DNA from: Torymus aiolomorphi
Lineage: Eukaryota > Arthropoda > Insecta > Hymenoptera > Torymidae
Length of the DNA: 64,000 bases
NCBI GenBank assembly: GCA_036365515.1
Contig: CM070873.1
Coordinates: 263,700,075-263,764,074, forward strand
Reading direction: 5' to 3'
The position numbers were made by a program, and so were the translations under genes. Every line of letters begins with the position of its first letter. Position 1 is the first letter of the stretch. The notes under the pieces are model-generated. The model worked only from the letters and a program-made list of their open reading frames with translations. It was not told the DNA's origin and searched no databases. Of this stretch, positions 1 through 13,696 are shown one piece after another.

Positions 1-795
1 GAGCAATCTATACGAAGCAGACATGACTTCCATCGTGCCATGGATTTGAATATTGCGCTAGCAATATCGCTGCGGGCGCTAATAGTTACTGCGAATCGCA
101 CAGCGAAAGAGGGATGAAGAGAGGGAGAGCACGCGTATATGTATAAACGTTGTGCTACCAATGCTGCTTCCACGCGTACATATATGTATATCCCCTGAAC
201 GCGCTAATGCACGCGCATGCGGCCCCCACGCCGCCGTCAATTTGCTTGGATGTTAATTTTATCAGCTGCCGAATCATCTGATTGACTTCTCCTTCGAAGC
301 ACGGCGCCGTGTATAATATTCTCCCATATCTGCACCTTCACCAAATCCCGTACACCTTTATTAACATGTGTAGTCATTTTATGTGCATATGTAATATATA
401 ATAATATATCGATGGATTACGGGCCGAAAGGTAATGCTATAAAGAAGGGTAATATAATTTTCATTTGGCTGGTGTTTTTATTGGGACGACAAAAAAAGGG
501 CAAATGAGCCTCGAAGACCAGCGTCCGCGAATAAGGCGGATAGTGCGGCGACGGGCAGATGTGATTGAGATGGAATCGACGAATAAAAGAGTTGTAAATA
601 AGAGATAAAAGAAGCCAGAGTCGGAGTGACTGGTCGTGTCTGCTAGTGGCGAGAGAGAAAGAGAGTGAAGTTTTATTGGGACGTAAGAGAAAAAGAGCGC
701 ACGCGGACGACCCCAGCGCCGGCCAATAAGCCGGCATTTACAGCTTTATAAATGATTTTAGCCCCCCGTAAAAATGCATTAGCCGCCTGACCGTA

Positions 796-830
796 TACAC
801 ACACACGCACGCACGCACGCACGCACGCAC
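796..830. repeat. (CA)n/(CACG)n microsatellite
   Basis: A short CA run grading into about six GCAC repeats. Confidence 0.9.
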
Positions 831-3800
831 AGCACATACGAACGGTGGCCAGTGGCATTATCCTTTCGAATAGCGCCTCGCCGCTCTTGCCGGCACTTCG
901 AACTTTCCTGCGACTTCGACATACGTCAAGCTTTTCTACTTTTCCGCCCCTCCCCCTCCCAGAGGCTATGAGCGTCCGTCTATATCCCGCACCTTTTTAC
1001 GGACTATAAAATAGTCAATGGAACGAGCAAAGCGTCCCCTCTGCCTCGACGAGGTGCCACTACTGCCGGGGTGCCGCAAATGCATCCGAGGGGGGATATA
1101 GGATAAGAAAGTCGGATTAGGGGATACATAGAAACAGTGGGGGCGCGCGAAAAATACGAGAGCAAATAGACGGGGTAGAGAGAGAGAGCAGCCGAAATTG
1201 GAGCAAGTCGGGGTGAGTTACGCGGGCCACGAGCGGATATACGCCTGCGGTTTTCAAAGTAAATAATGCCTGGTCAGAGAGAGGGAGAGGGAGCGGAATC
1301 TCGGTTATCCCTGGAACACGAAGAAAGCGCCAAAGTAAATGACTGGCCCAAATCATAGACTTATGTTTTGCGGTCAGACGCTCTAAAGTACGTCTCAATT
1401 GAAATGTCGGTATGGTGAGAGGTGACCGGCAGACAGAGAGGATTAATAAGCGAGACGCGAGGAAGTTAAAATGTGTTACAGAGGAGCTCATTGTTCCTCG
1501 GCGCTGAATGACCGTGAGAGAGTATCCGGATGCAAAGACACACAAACGCCAACACACAGCAATAGAAATGTTTCCGTAGAAGGAAGTGGTGGTCAATGCC
1601 CACCGGATCTAAAATGCATCTGCGATCTCGCATACGCGCGGAACAAGGACTACGGAAATCTCACGATGAACGCGCGCACGCGCGCGTGCGCTATTGAACG
1701 ATTTCTTTGAAAGCCTAAATTTTGTGGATTTTTCGAAATCCGCTAGGACATTAGGCAGCCCGCACGCTATTACTTGTGCAAACAACGTCATCGCCCTACC
1801 GCCGCGACCAAATGTTGCCTTCCGAGTACGTGCCGCAGACAATTTCATTTAGGCATCCGCGTCCGGTCAAGGAACAGCCCAGAGCTTTCCAGCGTTCACG
1901 GACGGGCAGAGACGACCAAAGCAAGGCGAGCGGGCCGAAAAAACAGGGGGGTGGAAGGAAAGGGGGAGGAAAAAGCCAAAAAAGCGGCTCGGGGGAGCGT
2001 GATGAATTTTCAGAGGCATGAACATACACGCTCTGGTGTGTGTACGTGGCGAGAGCATCGCGGCCAGTCGGTCCGCAGCTCGGCCAGCCGGCCTCCGGAA
2101 GAGAGCGACGGCGTCGCCGACGCGTACAGCACACGTAGGACGATAACCAAAAGCGCGGGCGGCGGTTGGCAGGACAGGGGAACGCGCGTCACGCGATCCG
2201 TGAGTAATACGTTCGCGAGCCGAGAGAGAGGCAGAGAGAGAGAGAGAGAAGGTTGAGGCCTGCTTGTTTAACAGAGTGTTATAATCTATTTACGTTAACA
2301 TTACCAGCGTTTAACGTGCTTGCTTGCGGCGCACGCAGCCAGCCCGAGAGAGAGAAAGAGAGTTGCGCGGCGGCGATGGGAAAGGGTTGGGAGTAAACGA
2401 GCGCGCGTGTGTGCGCTCGTTGAACGCGAGGAGATAGGGCGCAGGATGCGGGGGAGTACGTCGACTGAAGAGAGAGAGAGAGGCCAGGCGTTCTCTCGAC
2501 TCTGCAGCAGACAGCACTCAAGAATTGTCGCGGGCATGTTAGGGCTTTTGGAAACAAGCGTTAATTCATGCGCTCGCTCTCTTGCATGGCGCACACGTCG
2601 TGATGCCTGCATTCCCTACGCGCGAGAGAGAAAGAGAGCTTCTTTCTCTACTCCCTCTCCCACGCTCGCCGACTATTTCTCTCTTTATCTACCCCCCTCA
2701 CTCCCTCGCACTCCCTCGTAATTCCTGGCTTTTGCATGTGTGTGTGCAAGATACGTGTCTTTGCACAATGTCTTCGAGTACGTTTGAAATGCGGAATAAT
2801 CTCGAGATTTACTCTGTAATAACCCGAGCGTAATCAATAAACACGCGTTAAACGGCGGCTGACGGTAAAATTTTATTTCTTCTAAAAGAAATTTCTTCAT
2901 CTAAAATAAGAACAGAACTTTAATACTTCCCGGAAAAAATAATTTGTCACAGATCAACATATGAACATACAATTTCTTTTCATATAACCCAGGTTAACAA
3001 AAGTAGACCAATTTTCAGAAAGAATTGTACGAATGTTAATTAATAATAAAATTCGAAATTTACAAAAATTAAATATCATTAGTTAAATAAACGTTTAAAA
3101 TTGTTAATAAGAGAAATTATCATGATTATAGTAATAGACGTGTATTTGATATATTCGACTAAACAGATACAACAATGACAATTAATATATAGAGCAGCAT
3201 AGCAGCTGCATCTTGATTCTTGAGGCAAGTTAGGTAAGAAAACTAAACATGCCTGAGAGTCAGACCAAGCTCGATTCGCCCGGCGCGTCAAGTACCTAGC
3301 TCGTCTCGCGCGTAGTTGCAAGTGTATGTACCTACAAAGGGACCTGTAGGTCAGGAGGCCTCAGCTATGCGCCCAGAGGATAGCACCCGGTGTATGTGTG
3401 TGTCGACGCTTGCTCTCCGCACATGTACGACAATAGGGGCTAAATGCCCGTCTCCTCGTCCTTTCTCTGTCTCTCTCCCTCACGCGCACGCTCTCCCTCT
3501 CTCACTCGACTGTTGACTAACTGTTACGAAACGTCCCCAAAACTTTGGTATACGCGATTATCTGCAGGTTATGTTGTAACAATTATGAGGCTGCCACTCT
3601 AGGCGAAATCACGAGAGCGTCGTCGACGACTACGGGACAGCTAGTAGAGAAAGCGAGAGGGAGGGAGGAGGCAGGGGTCGAGCGAAATGAAGAGAGAGAG
3701 AGGAGGATCGCAGTGGCTAACTTGTTTGCTCACTGCATGCTCGCGTGCGCGCTCGGCATATGCTCTCTCTCTCTCTCTCTCGTGCGCCCGTCCCATTGTC

Positions 3801-4820
3801 CCTCTTTCACAAATAATTTTGCGGACGCGCGCGCGTGCACGCCTGGGCTAATAGACGCTTAGAAGAGCAACAGAGAGAGAGAGAGAGAGGGGGGGGGGGG
3901 GCAAAAGAGAATCACCGAACTCAACGCCGCCGGCTGCAGCTGCGAGACTTTTGAATTTCGCCCAGCTTTGTCATCGTCGTTGTCGACATTTTTTTAGAGA
4001 GAGAGAGAGCGGGTGGAAACCGCATACGCTGGTGCACGCGCGCGCGTTACGTCAACGTTCAAACACTTCGCCTCTCGCACGCTAATACGCCGGAAGGAAG
4101 CGCCGCTCTGTTTTCGCCCGCAAAGGTACTCGTTATATTGCTATGCGCCCTTCCGAACACGCGGACTTTCTAAAAAAGTCATTATTCTCCATTTCCTCGG
4201 GCCTTTGCGCGCCTGCATTGACAAAACTTTTCTTCGGGACGGGCCGCGCGCAGAAATAAAACAAAGGCCCGCATCGTCCAGATGCGCGCATCACTCGCCT
4301 CGTGTATTTATTTTGAAATTCAAGCCCGTATTATTGTTGTTCTTATTTGTTTTCTGCGAGAGAGGGAGCGCGAGGAAATGCCTCTTTTTAGCGTTAAAAG
4401 TCGGCTCGATTTAATTTTTTCAATCTCGGAGCCATCAATCTTCTTATCCGTCAGGCAGCTCCGGAACTCTCGTGGCGCGCTCGAGCGCGTTTTACGATTA
4501 TTCTTGGGAATTGAAAGATTTTTCCCCGGGGCGGAAATGAGAAACGCTCTCGGTATTTGAAAACTCGTTTTCTAAGGATATATACCGTGGAGCCGGTGGT
4601 GCGCCGTATAGATATATATATATATATACAGGTATAGCCGGATGTATATGCGAGGGCGGGAAAAAGAAGCCGCACAGAGTGAGCTCCGTTGTCGCACGCG
4701 GCCGCCGTGGACTAATAAAATTCGACGGTTCGTCGACTGTAAAAGTTTATGGAGCAAAAGCGCCCCGGCCAAGATTCTATCGGGCGCGCGCTTGCGGGAA
4801 AGAGCGCAAGAGAGAGAGCG

Positions 4821-4822
<2 letters not shown>

Positions 4823-4861
<39 letters not shown>
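4823..4861. repeat. (GA)n microsatellite
   Basis: Uninterrupted AG/GA dinucleotides in a purine-rich stretch. Confidence 0.95.
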
Positions 4862-4864
<3 letters not shown>

Positions 4865-5340
4865 TACAAGCGCCTAAAACGAAAGCCGAGCTCCGCGCTA
4901 TCGCACACGACGCCCCGGTACTTTAATATTTGCGCGCGGTTATACACGAATCCGAGTGCGACGGAGGCTTATTTCGACTATCTCCACTTTTCGTTTTCTC
5001 TGCGCGAGTGCGGAGAGAGCACGAGAGCTGCAGCGGACGTTCGATAGAAAGGAGAGGAACGCGCAAGGCAACCTGTTCGTTCGTTCGTTCGCCGCCGGGG
5101 CGATAAGCCGAGCCTCGGCAAATAAAATCTCGAACAAGCGAGCCCGTTGTGTTTAACGTAGGATATACCTGAGCTGCTCGCTCGCTCGCTTGCTTACACT
5201 CGCGCCCGCAGTAAGCAGACATTGTCGCGGCCCGCTCACGGAAACTTTTTACAGTCGGCGTTATCTGCGCCGCACGGCTGAAAGGGAAACGGTGCTGTGC
5301 GCCAAGCCAGCCGATCGTAAAAATTTCAACGATTGAAAGC

Positions 5341-5344
<4 letters not shown>

Positions 5345-5391
<47 letters not shown>
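5345..5391. repeat. (GA)n microsatellite
   Basis: About 23 uninterrupted AG units. The Arg-Glu or Leu-Ser ORFs over it are artefacts. Confidence 0.95.
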
Positions 5392-8300
5392 ATCTCCGCG
5401 TAGTCGCTCTTACGAGCCTCCTTTCATTAAGATTTATCACGATTGCGCGCCTCTGTATGCTCTATCTCTCTTTCTCTTTCGAATTTCCCTTAATTATTTG
5501 CTCAGTGCGCGCACGCGCGCCTCGTGATAGCTTTTTCAAACAGCGCGCTTTTAACGCGGAGATGCTCCGAGATGCGTGAATGTAAATACAGCAGTTGGGT
5601 AGATAAAGACGCGCACTTGCCTTTAGATAAAAATAATTCGAAGAATTGTTTCGCAGTGATACACGGCAACTCGTGATTAATATAATGTACGTGTATCCCG
5701 TCAATAAATAAGGAGAAAAATTTATTTTCGGCCGAGAATTATTTATACGCTTCCTTCCTGACGCATAAAGAAAGTCTCTAAGCTCGCGCGAACACGCAAA
5801 GTTAATAATCAAAACATTGCTCTATAAAAGCAGAGAAACATCTGTTTCGAATAAAATAGAATCTCGGCCCGACCGTACATGTATCACCGCCGGAGTAGAA
5901 GTAGTAGCAGCGCTCTTTTCTTCCTCCTCTGGCGCGCGATACTTTCGCGATATGAGCTGCACGTGCGATCTTCTCTCGCAGAGGCTGGCGTGTGTATACG
6001 TAGGTTTGAGGGTTGCGGTAATGCGAGGGAGAGAAAAAGACAGACAGACGGAGAGGGAGGAGAAGGGGGAGCCTGAGAATTACTTGGGAGCTGGCCCCCG
6101 AATTATATGATTCACCTGCTTCCTATTTTACGACGTTTATATTACACCACACTGCGGCGAAATCTTGGCTCTTCTCTCGTCGGTCTACTCCCCGGCTCTT
6201 ATTGGTCTACTCCCTTCTTTGCTTTATACTATGTATTTCGCCCGCTAAAACTCTCTCTTTCCCTCTCGCTCTACTTCACTTAAATGCATTTTCGCCTGCT
6301 TTTTCTATATCCCGCGGAACAACGGATTGCCATCGTAAAGAAAGTCATCGTGTTATGAAACTATTTGCCTTACCAGCTTTTACTCTATACATTTTATTAC
6401 TTGAAAAATGCTAAGATCGTATATTTTCATACACACAGATTGTATCTTTAATACTTTGAAAAGATATAAACAAGGTTTATCCCATCTATGGATATATCAT
6501 ATTCCCAATTATCACAAACCACATATTGTTCGGCAGTAGAATGCATTAAAAGTAATAAAAATATTGTTATTACTCGAATGAAATAGCTGTCAGCGTAACA
6601 TTACATCATCGGGTGATTAGAAACTTGGCGAAATGTCGGCAATAACGTTAATGTAAGTTCGTATATAATTTGGAGCGCGCAGGATATTCGGGCGCACAAA
6701 GCCAGTAATGCTTCGGTATCGTATAGATTGTTGTTGATGGTGGTCATGAGCAGGCATTAGCCTGATAAATAGTAATGGGCTTTATTGGCGGAAAATCAGA
6801 AAATATCACAATGCGCATGAGAATTCCTCCCCTCCCATTCCTCTGCCTCGTATTCTCCACCTCCAACTCGGCGTCCGTTGTTTTTCTTAGGGTCCAGCGC
6901 GTCATAAGCGCCGAAATATGGAGCTCGACTTTATTATATTTGCCGACCATAAGGAGACTTCATCGGCTATTTAAGTGATATACTGCCTTCGGATACTGGC
7001 GCTCCTGCTCTCTTTCTCTCTTGCACAATGAAATCTCATCAAAATTGTATTTCTTCGGCATTATCGCGTTAATACGACACTCGGATAAATGATTACAGTA
7101 TAGCAATGCTCTATATTTAACAATTTCAAATCATTTCTGTCAAATCAGCACTGATTTTCATTTTTTGCAAAAGTCGTCTTTTTTCAACTTGAAATTCTTA
7201 CCGATAGAATAAATTTGAAGGCGTAAACATTGTAAAGTCGCGGTGCACTAAATTAATAAAACAAAGTCCGTCAGTGCCGAAACCCTTCGAATGAATGCTC
7301 ACTTGTCGCTTATCAGGCTGCACTTATGCTCGTAGAACACCAGCGGAGGATTCGGGCTGAAAAAAATGTGTTTAAACCTGCGCAGCGATAGCTACTTATC
7401 AGGACAGCTCTGTTTGCATTACACCATAAACCGCGTTATAAAATCCAGACTGCATGCACGAGCATATACATGTCATGGCACCCCGTGAATTTACAGTCCT
7501 CTTATATTAAAAATGTACACACACGCAGACAGAGACACCCGGACACATTGCGGGGCCAGAGACTGATAAACTTACCTGACGGCTGCGCGTCGTCCCGTCG
7601 ACTGGAAATGTGAAAAAAGCAAACTCCGATACCCTCGAATCAACGGCCCCGCGTTTCCTGAAACAAAAACAACAAGGTGGTTATTCATTGCCCGTCGTAA
7701 AATAAAGTGTCAAAATCTTTTCTGAATCAAGGAAAAATGCGTGCTGGAATTTTTTAATTTACATATTCATCATATTGATCATAGTAGTACCAAAGAAATA
7801 AAATATTCAACTAAAAAAAAAATAAGATTAATAGGGGGCAGTCTTGTCTTCTCGAGTTAAACTCGATCGCCGTTTTATCGCAAGGAATAATACCTAAATG
7901 CGCTCCGTGGCGTTCCCTTAAAAGCTCCTAACTGCCCTTTGTCTTTAATGAATGTGAGCTCGCGTGCGAGAAAGCGCCGGACGGTATACATATACACACA
8001 GCCGCGCATACACTTGCCGTTTTAACCCCTTTTCCTCGGCAAAACATAAATAATGATCGCTGCTAATTTGGTTCGCGCTCGCGGCCAGGGCCTTGGCCAT
8101 ATCTCCTACATACGCTCGCGACGCCGTAGCTCTCTTACGGCATATGCGCGTAAACCGTGCAATTATAATGCCCAGGCGCACATTAGAATTTATTCTGGGG
8201 GACGAGCGGAGCACAGGCTCTTCCTCTTTACGCCTTACGCCGCCTTTTTCCGAAGCTTATGTCCTCTTAATCCCAGTCTGAAATATTTTTCCCACCGCGG

Positions 8301-9699
8301 TCCTACGGAACCGGAGAGGGGCAAGGAACGCCGCAAGGGCTTGCGCTAAATCGGTCGAGGATTTTTTCTGCGGTCTTGCGTCGCGGCAGTCGCACACTCG
8401 CACAACGTATTTTATTTGTCCTCGTTCCGTGCAACAATTCTTCGAGAGGAATGGAAAATTTATACTTTTAACAGATAAATAATGAGAAAAGAGCGGAAAA
8501 TTTGAGTATTTAAAATTAATATTCTTGCATACAATTATTGTATTTTCCGCTAGGACGCGTCGTAAAAATAGATAGAGGACGTAATAATGAAATGCGATTA
8601 TAAAATCATTATGCAAAGGTATAATCGCATAATAAACATTCGGCTGATAAAGAGCCAGAGCAGCAGCAGCAGCAGCAGCTCGCGCAACAATCGCGTGTTG
8701 TATAAAATTATATCGCGGCTGAGGGTGGCGAGGACGTAATCGACTATATCACGAGAAGAGGAGAGAGAAAGGGAGGGGGAAGCTGCAGAGTGAGAGATTT
8801 GCGATATTTCTAGTGTGTAATGCGCAGCCACACGGGCGATATTAAATCAAATCGGATTCGAGAGCTCGCGCTCGAGTCGGCCGGCATAGTGCAGAGCGAG
8901 AGAGAGAGAGTGCGTTATACGCATATAACGGCGCGCACGGAGGCATGGAGTGGCACCTGACAAACTCATTGGTCTGACAAATTGAATCATTCGCCGTTCA
9001 ATTGCTCCGCACTGATACGAGCCCGTCGAACCTGCCATCCGCTATTTTCCACCCTCGCCTCATCTCGCAAGCGCGCGTTTCCATGCCGCGATGCCGTCAG
9101 CATCGATTGAATTTCACATGCTCGAGCTGACGCTTTATCGTAATCTGAGCCCCATACACCTTGCTGTACATTTTATTTGGCGCCGGCGTTATTAAAAATC
9201 ATGATCCTTCGTACAATACTCGACGCGTCATATTACTTTTACCATGGCTACTGCAAGGGCCATATTTTTTCATTTTCGCTTTATAAATGTATCTGTTGAT
9301 CGAATAAATTTAACGAATTTACTTCTTGTTGCAAAATATTATCTGTTCATGAAATTATAATCTTTTAAAGTTCTCTACGCTTAAGAATGAATTAAATATT
9401 TTATACTACAATCGATAGCACTGTCGTTATAATTATGTAAATGAACAATTTTATATCGAGTTTTATTTTATAGTATTATTGTACAATATACTATGAATTA
9501 ATTATTTCATATTTTTCTATAAAAAAGTTTTGTAATTATTATGTACACTTGCCAGGCCTGAGAAAAAAAGATATAATTTCCTACTATGCAAGACGCAAGT
9601 CGTGTGTGTACTTCACTTATTGTAGTGAATTACCTGCGGTTATTATAAGCAAATAAGTAAATAAAGCACATAAGTAAATAAATTGAATTATATTCAATG

Positions 9700-9802
<103 letters not shown>

Positions 9803-9834
9803 ACTCACAATTTAGTAATTTCATTAAAAACTGA

Positions 9835-10540
9835 CAAGGGGAGCACCAGGGATGCGGGTCCTGGATTTGACCAAAACTGTAGGAGATACTTCTTTATGAC
9901 AAATAAAAAGACACGTGTCTCGGGGTTTTTCTGAATGGGCCTTTTGTTCCGAGACCGAAGCTATGTTATGTCTAAAATGACCAATTTTTGATAAAAATTT
10001 GGTCTCTTTCTTTGGTTATAGCTTTTTGAATATTCCTGTCATGTAAATGGGCTAGAGAGTTTATAAAAGAAGGCAAAAGAATCTTTAATTTAAGCTGTGT
10101 TTCATTAAAAAATGTCGATTTTTATAAAAGTTATAGGCTATAAAAAATAGAGTAAGAAGATAGCTTAAAATACCACCCATTAAATGCTTCAAAAAAATGA
10201 GAAAATTTTAGTGATTTTCTTACTCTATTTTTAATAGCCTATAACTTTTTTAAAAATCGACATTTTTTAATGAGACATAGCTTAAATTAAAGCTTTTTTT
10301 GCCTTCTTTTATAAACTCTCTAGTCCATTTATATGATAGAAATATTCAGAAAGCTATAGCCAAAGAAAGAGACCACATTTTTATAAAAAATTGTTCATTT
10401 TAGACATAAAATAGCTTGGATCTCGGAACGAAAGGCCCATTCAGAAAAACCCCGTGACACGTGTCTCATTATTTGTGTTAAAGAAGTACCTCCTGCAGTT
10501 TTAGCCAAATCCAGGACCCGCATCCCTGGTGCTCCCCTTG
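9835..10540. mobile_element. 706-bp palindromic MITE-like element
   Basis: Almost the whole length is two inverted arms of ~340 bp meeting near 10185. Ends are CAAGGGGAGCACCAGGGATG and its inverse CATCCCTGGTGCTCCCCTTG. Outer and inner parts of the arms pair with few mismatches and small indels. TGA precedes the left end and follows the right end, a possible 3-bp duplication. No coding capacity; superfamily not recognised. Confidence 0.75.
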
Positions 10541-10877
10541 TGAGCTATGAAAGCATTATAAAAATAATCTAAATAATAATTGGAAGAAATAAGATAAATT
10601 TTGATAAAAATGAAAATCAGATTGAGGAAATCGGATGAACCGGCATGGCACGCGGCGCGACGATTAACAGCAGTCAGCTGTTGGTCGCCCCTGCCGCCAC
10701 CGTTGCTGCTGGTCGGAATCGATGTTGCAAGCCAAGCAGAGAATTGCTTGGCGCTGCGTGCACCGAGCGAGCGATGCGAAGGCGTCGAGCGTGTGACGCG
10801 ATCACACGGCGCGCGATGTGTGAAATGGAGCACGCGCGCGCTCTCCGGTAATTATATGTATCCTATCCCCCTATATC

Positions 10878-10912
<35 letters not shown>

Positions 10913-12333
10913 GCCCCGCGTACTACGTGCACGCATGTATATACACTGCAATGGTTAGAGCGAGCGGGAGAGGCGAAATGGCTCGCACATCCAGCGCGCC
11001 GAATGCAACTGCACCCGCCGTCCGCCGATGCACCGCCTGATGCGCGCACGTGTGTATATGCGTATATGCCCTCCTCCTGCCTGTATATGGCCTATGTATC
11101 GTCGATACTCGCCGCTGCGTCATTGTCGCAACGCTGCACTGCGGCAATCGTCGGGCCAGCGAAGCTCCCGCCCTCCTTCTTCCCCCGCGGTATATCGCAC
11201 GCGCGCACAACCGTGTGCACTTTTTTATTCTAATTACTCGCTGCTCCGCTCCCCCCACCCGCCCCCGCAGAGCCATGTGAAGTGCTCGTAAACAGATGAG
11301 ATATGCTGCAGTTTAAGCCTTTCCTAGCATGTTATGCAACGATAAATTACACTTCTTCCCCGGAATTTTATTCAATACGCTCTGTATTTGTGTATACGAA
11401 CGTATGCTTGGAAAAAAATTGCAGCTGTGCGTCTATGTATATCGACTACGCAATTATTTTTGCAAATATAAATTTTAATTAAATTGCGGAAAATGCTATA
11501 TACGAACGACACGGCGGCTCGGAGCGAAATTAAAAGTCACCGCGGCGCTACACTGCGTTTGATCGAACGAGCAACGACAATAGTGGCAGTTTGCTTTAAC
11601 CGAACAAAAGAAAGGCGTAATTAGCGAACTAAATTAATTTGATGCTGCGCAGATAAAGAAGAACGCGAGCAAGGCGCTCGGGACAAAGAAAACAAAACGC
11701 GCAGGAAAAAAGCAGAGGCAGCAGCATCATCACGAGCAGACTATATGGAGCCACGGCAGCGGGCAGCGGCAAGTTCATTCGGTGCAGCGGTAATTAGAAA
11801 ATTGACATGGCGCGCACGGCGCGCGGGTGGTATCGAGAGACAGCGAAGGTAATAATAACGAGGACGACACGCGCGAATACATATATATGCCGTCTATATG
11901 TATATAATAGAGGGACGGCGTGCCGACGGCACATGTGGCGCGCGTGTTCCGAGGCGGAACGATTTCACGGCGTCGAATATAGCGCCGGCTGCGCGTGCAA
12001 TAGGCGCCTATTGCACAAATCACACGCATTATTGACTACTATTGTATCTGCCGACACGTCGACGAGAGGCAAACGCCCGAGCGAACAGTGGATAGAGAGA
12101 GGGAGAGAGGAGCGCGAGGCATTGTTCCCGCGGCCCAAGATCCGTTCCCTCCTGTTCGTGCGCACCACATCGCGCTGACGAGTCCATTGCAAAATCGTTA
12201 CAGTGCACGTTATTTTGCTGCCTCTATACCTACTTGATTATTCGACTCAACTCGAGGCGCGAGTGAACGAATGTTAATTAAAATTTTCCGCGATCAGCCG
12301 GTGCGTTGGTGCTACTGCTGTCGCCGCCGTCTG
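10541..12333. other. Gene-free GC-rich block
   Basis: CpG-rich sequence with a CT tract and an AT-rich patch at 11.3-11.7 kb. The 210-codon plus-strand frame at 10601-11233 crosses the CT tract and looks non-coding. No supported feature. Confidence 0.55.
10880..10911. repeat. (CT)n microsatellite
   Basis: About 16 CT units in a GC-rich stretch. Confidence 0.95.
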
Positions 12334-12499
12334 TTTTCGTCTAGGGGTGGACGATATATATCGATATTTTCATTATCGATATTTTCTTCTTAAATATATC
12401 GATATTTAAATCGATATATTCAAAAGCGATATATTAGGATATCGATATTCGAGACCGAAATATCGAATATTGATGAGACAAATTTACAAAGAAAAAAGA

Positions 12500-13650
12500 T
12501 AGAAAAAAAGTTACGTGAACTGCAACGCGATTACTTAAATAATTTTTAAACCTAAGTAGGCGGAGGACACGAGGTCCACGGATATTAGGGAATTACGTAT
12601 AGACTTGCAACAATAAGCAAGACAATTATATAAACAATTTTTAAACTCAAGTAGGTGGGGGATATGAGGCTCACCGGTCCACGCATATAAGGGAGTCATG
12701 TAGACATAAAAATAAGTCAAACGATTATTTAAATAATTTTTAAATCCAAGTAGGTGGAGGATATGTGGTCCACGCATATAAGAGAGTCATGTAGACATGA
12801 AAAAATAAGCAAAACGATTATTTGAACAATTTTTAAACCCAGGTAGGCGGGGGATATGAGGTCCACGCATATAAGGGAGTCATGTAGACATGAAAAAATA
12901 TACAAAACGATTATTTAAATAATTTTTAAACCCAAGTAGCCGGGGGATATGAGGTCCACGCATATAAGGGAGTCATGCAGACATGAAAAAAGGCATGTTC
13001 TTGTTTGTGCACATAAGGATTGTGCACATATTTATTGTGCACAGATAGCATTGGTACAGATCTATATGTGCACAATCAGTATGTGCATAAACAAGAACAC
13101 GTCTGAAAAAATAAGGTAAATGATTATTTAAATAATTTTTAAACGTAAGTAGACGGTGGATATGAGGTCCATGCATATAAGGGAGTCATCTAGAAATGAA
13201 AAAATAAACAAAACGATTATTTAAATAATTTTTAAACCCAAGCAGCCGGGGGACGCGAGCTCCACGCATATTAGAGAATTTCGTAAACGCGCAACAATAA
13301 GCAAGACAATTATTTAAACAATTTTTAAACCCAGGTAGGCGGGGGATATGAGGTCCACGCATACAAGGGAGTCATGTAGAAATAAAAAAATAAGGTAAAT
13401 GATTATTTCAATAATTTTTAAACGTAAGTAGGCGGGGGATATGAGATCCATGCATATAAGGGAGTCATCTAGAAATGAAAAAATAAGCAAAACGATTATT
13501 TACATAATTTTTAAACCCAGGTAGCCGGGGGATATGAGGTTTACGATATATAAGGGAGTCATGTAGACATGAACAGATAAGCAAGACTATTATTTGAATG
13601 ATTTTAAACCCATGTAGCCGGAGCCGCGAGGTCCACGCATATAAGGGAGG
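12500..13650 (+). repeat. ~93-bp tandem repeat, forward array (about 12 units)
   Basis: The unit anchor GTCCACGCATATAAGGGAGT, with variants, recurs near 12574, 12677, 12768, 12861, 12954, 13167, 13259, 13352, 13446, 13538 and 13630, mostly 91-94 bp apart. Each unit also carries ATTTAAATAATTTTTAAAC and a G-rich GTAGGCGGGGGATATGAG block. One interval is lengthened by a nested 102-bp palindrome. Confidence 0.9.
12997..13098. mobile_element. 102-bp palindromic insert inside the satellite array
   Basis: Begins GTTCTTGTTTGTGCACAT and ends ATGTGCATAAACAAGAAC, with further inverted ATTGTGCACATA and TATATGTGCACAAT strings inside. It interrupts one array unit and has no similarity to the 93-bp repeat. 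It looks like a miniature inverted-repeat insertion; a clear target duplication is not seen. Confidence 0.6.
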
Positions 13651-13696
13651 TTAATTATATAAAAATTTTTGAAATAAAAGTCATGCTTACGTCGGA

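Larger units (their letters stand above)
1..9600. other. Gene-free CpG-rich/microsatellite block
   Basis: Stacked GA, CT and CGCG tracts to about 6.3 kb, then alternating AT-rich (6.4-8.0 and 9.2-9.7 kb) and CpG-rich (8.0-9.1 kb) stretches. Open frames here overlap on both strands, follow simple repeats and lack domain-like composition. No gene, RNA or element border is seen. It could be intergenic or a large intron. Confidence 0.6.

Noticed and set aside
1117..1596. 159-codon minus-strand frame
   Set aside because: It overlaps other frames, lacks domain-like blocks and sits in CpG-rich, microsatellite-laden DNA.
4642..5393. Arg-Glu and Leu-Ser repeat proteins on both strands
   Set aside because: They come from (GA)n tracts. 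The composition is that of the dinucleotide and there is no domain.
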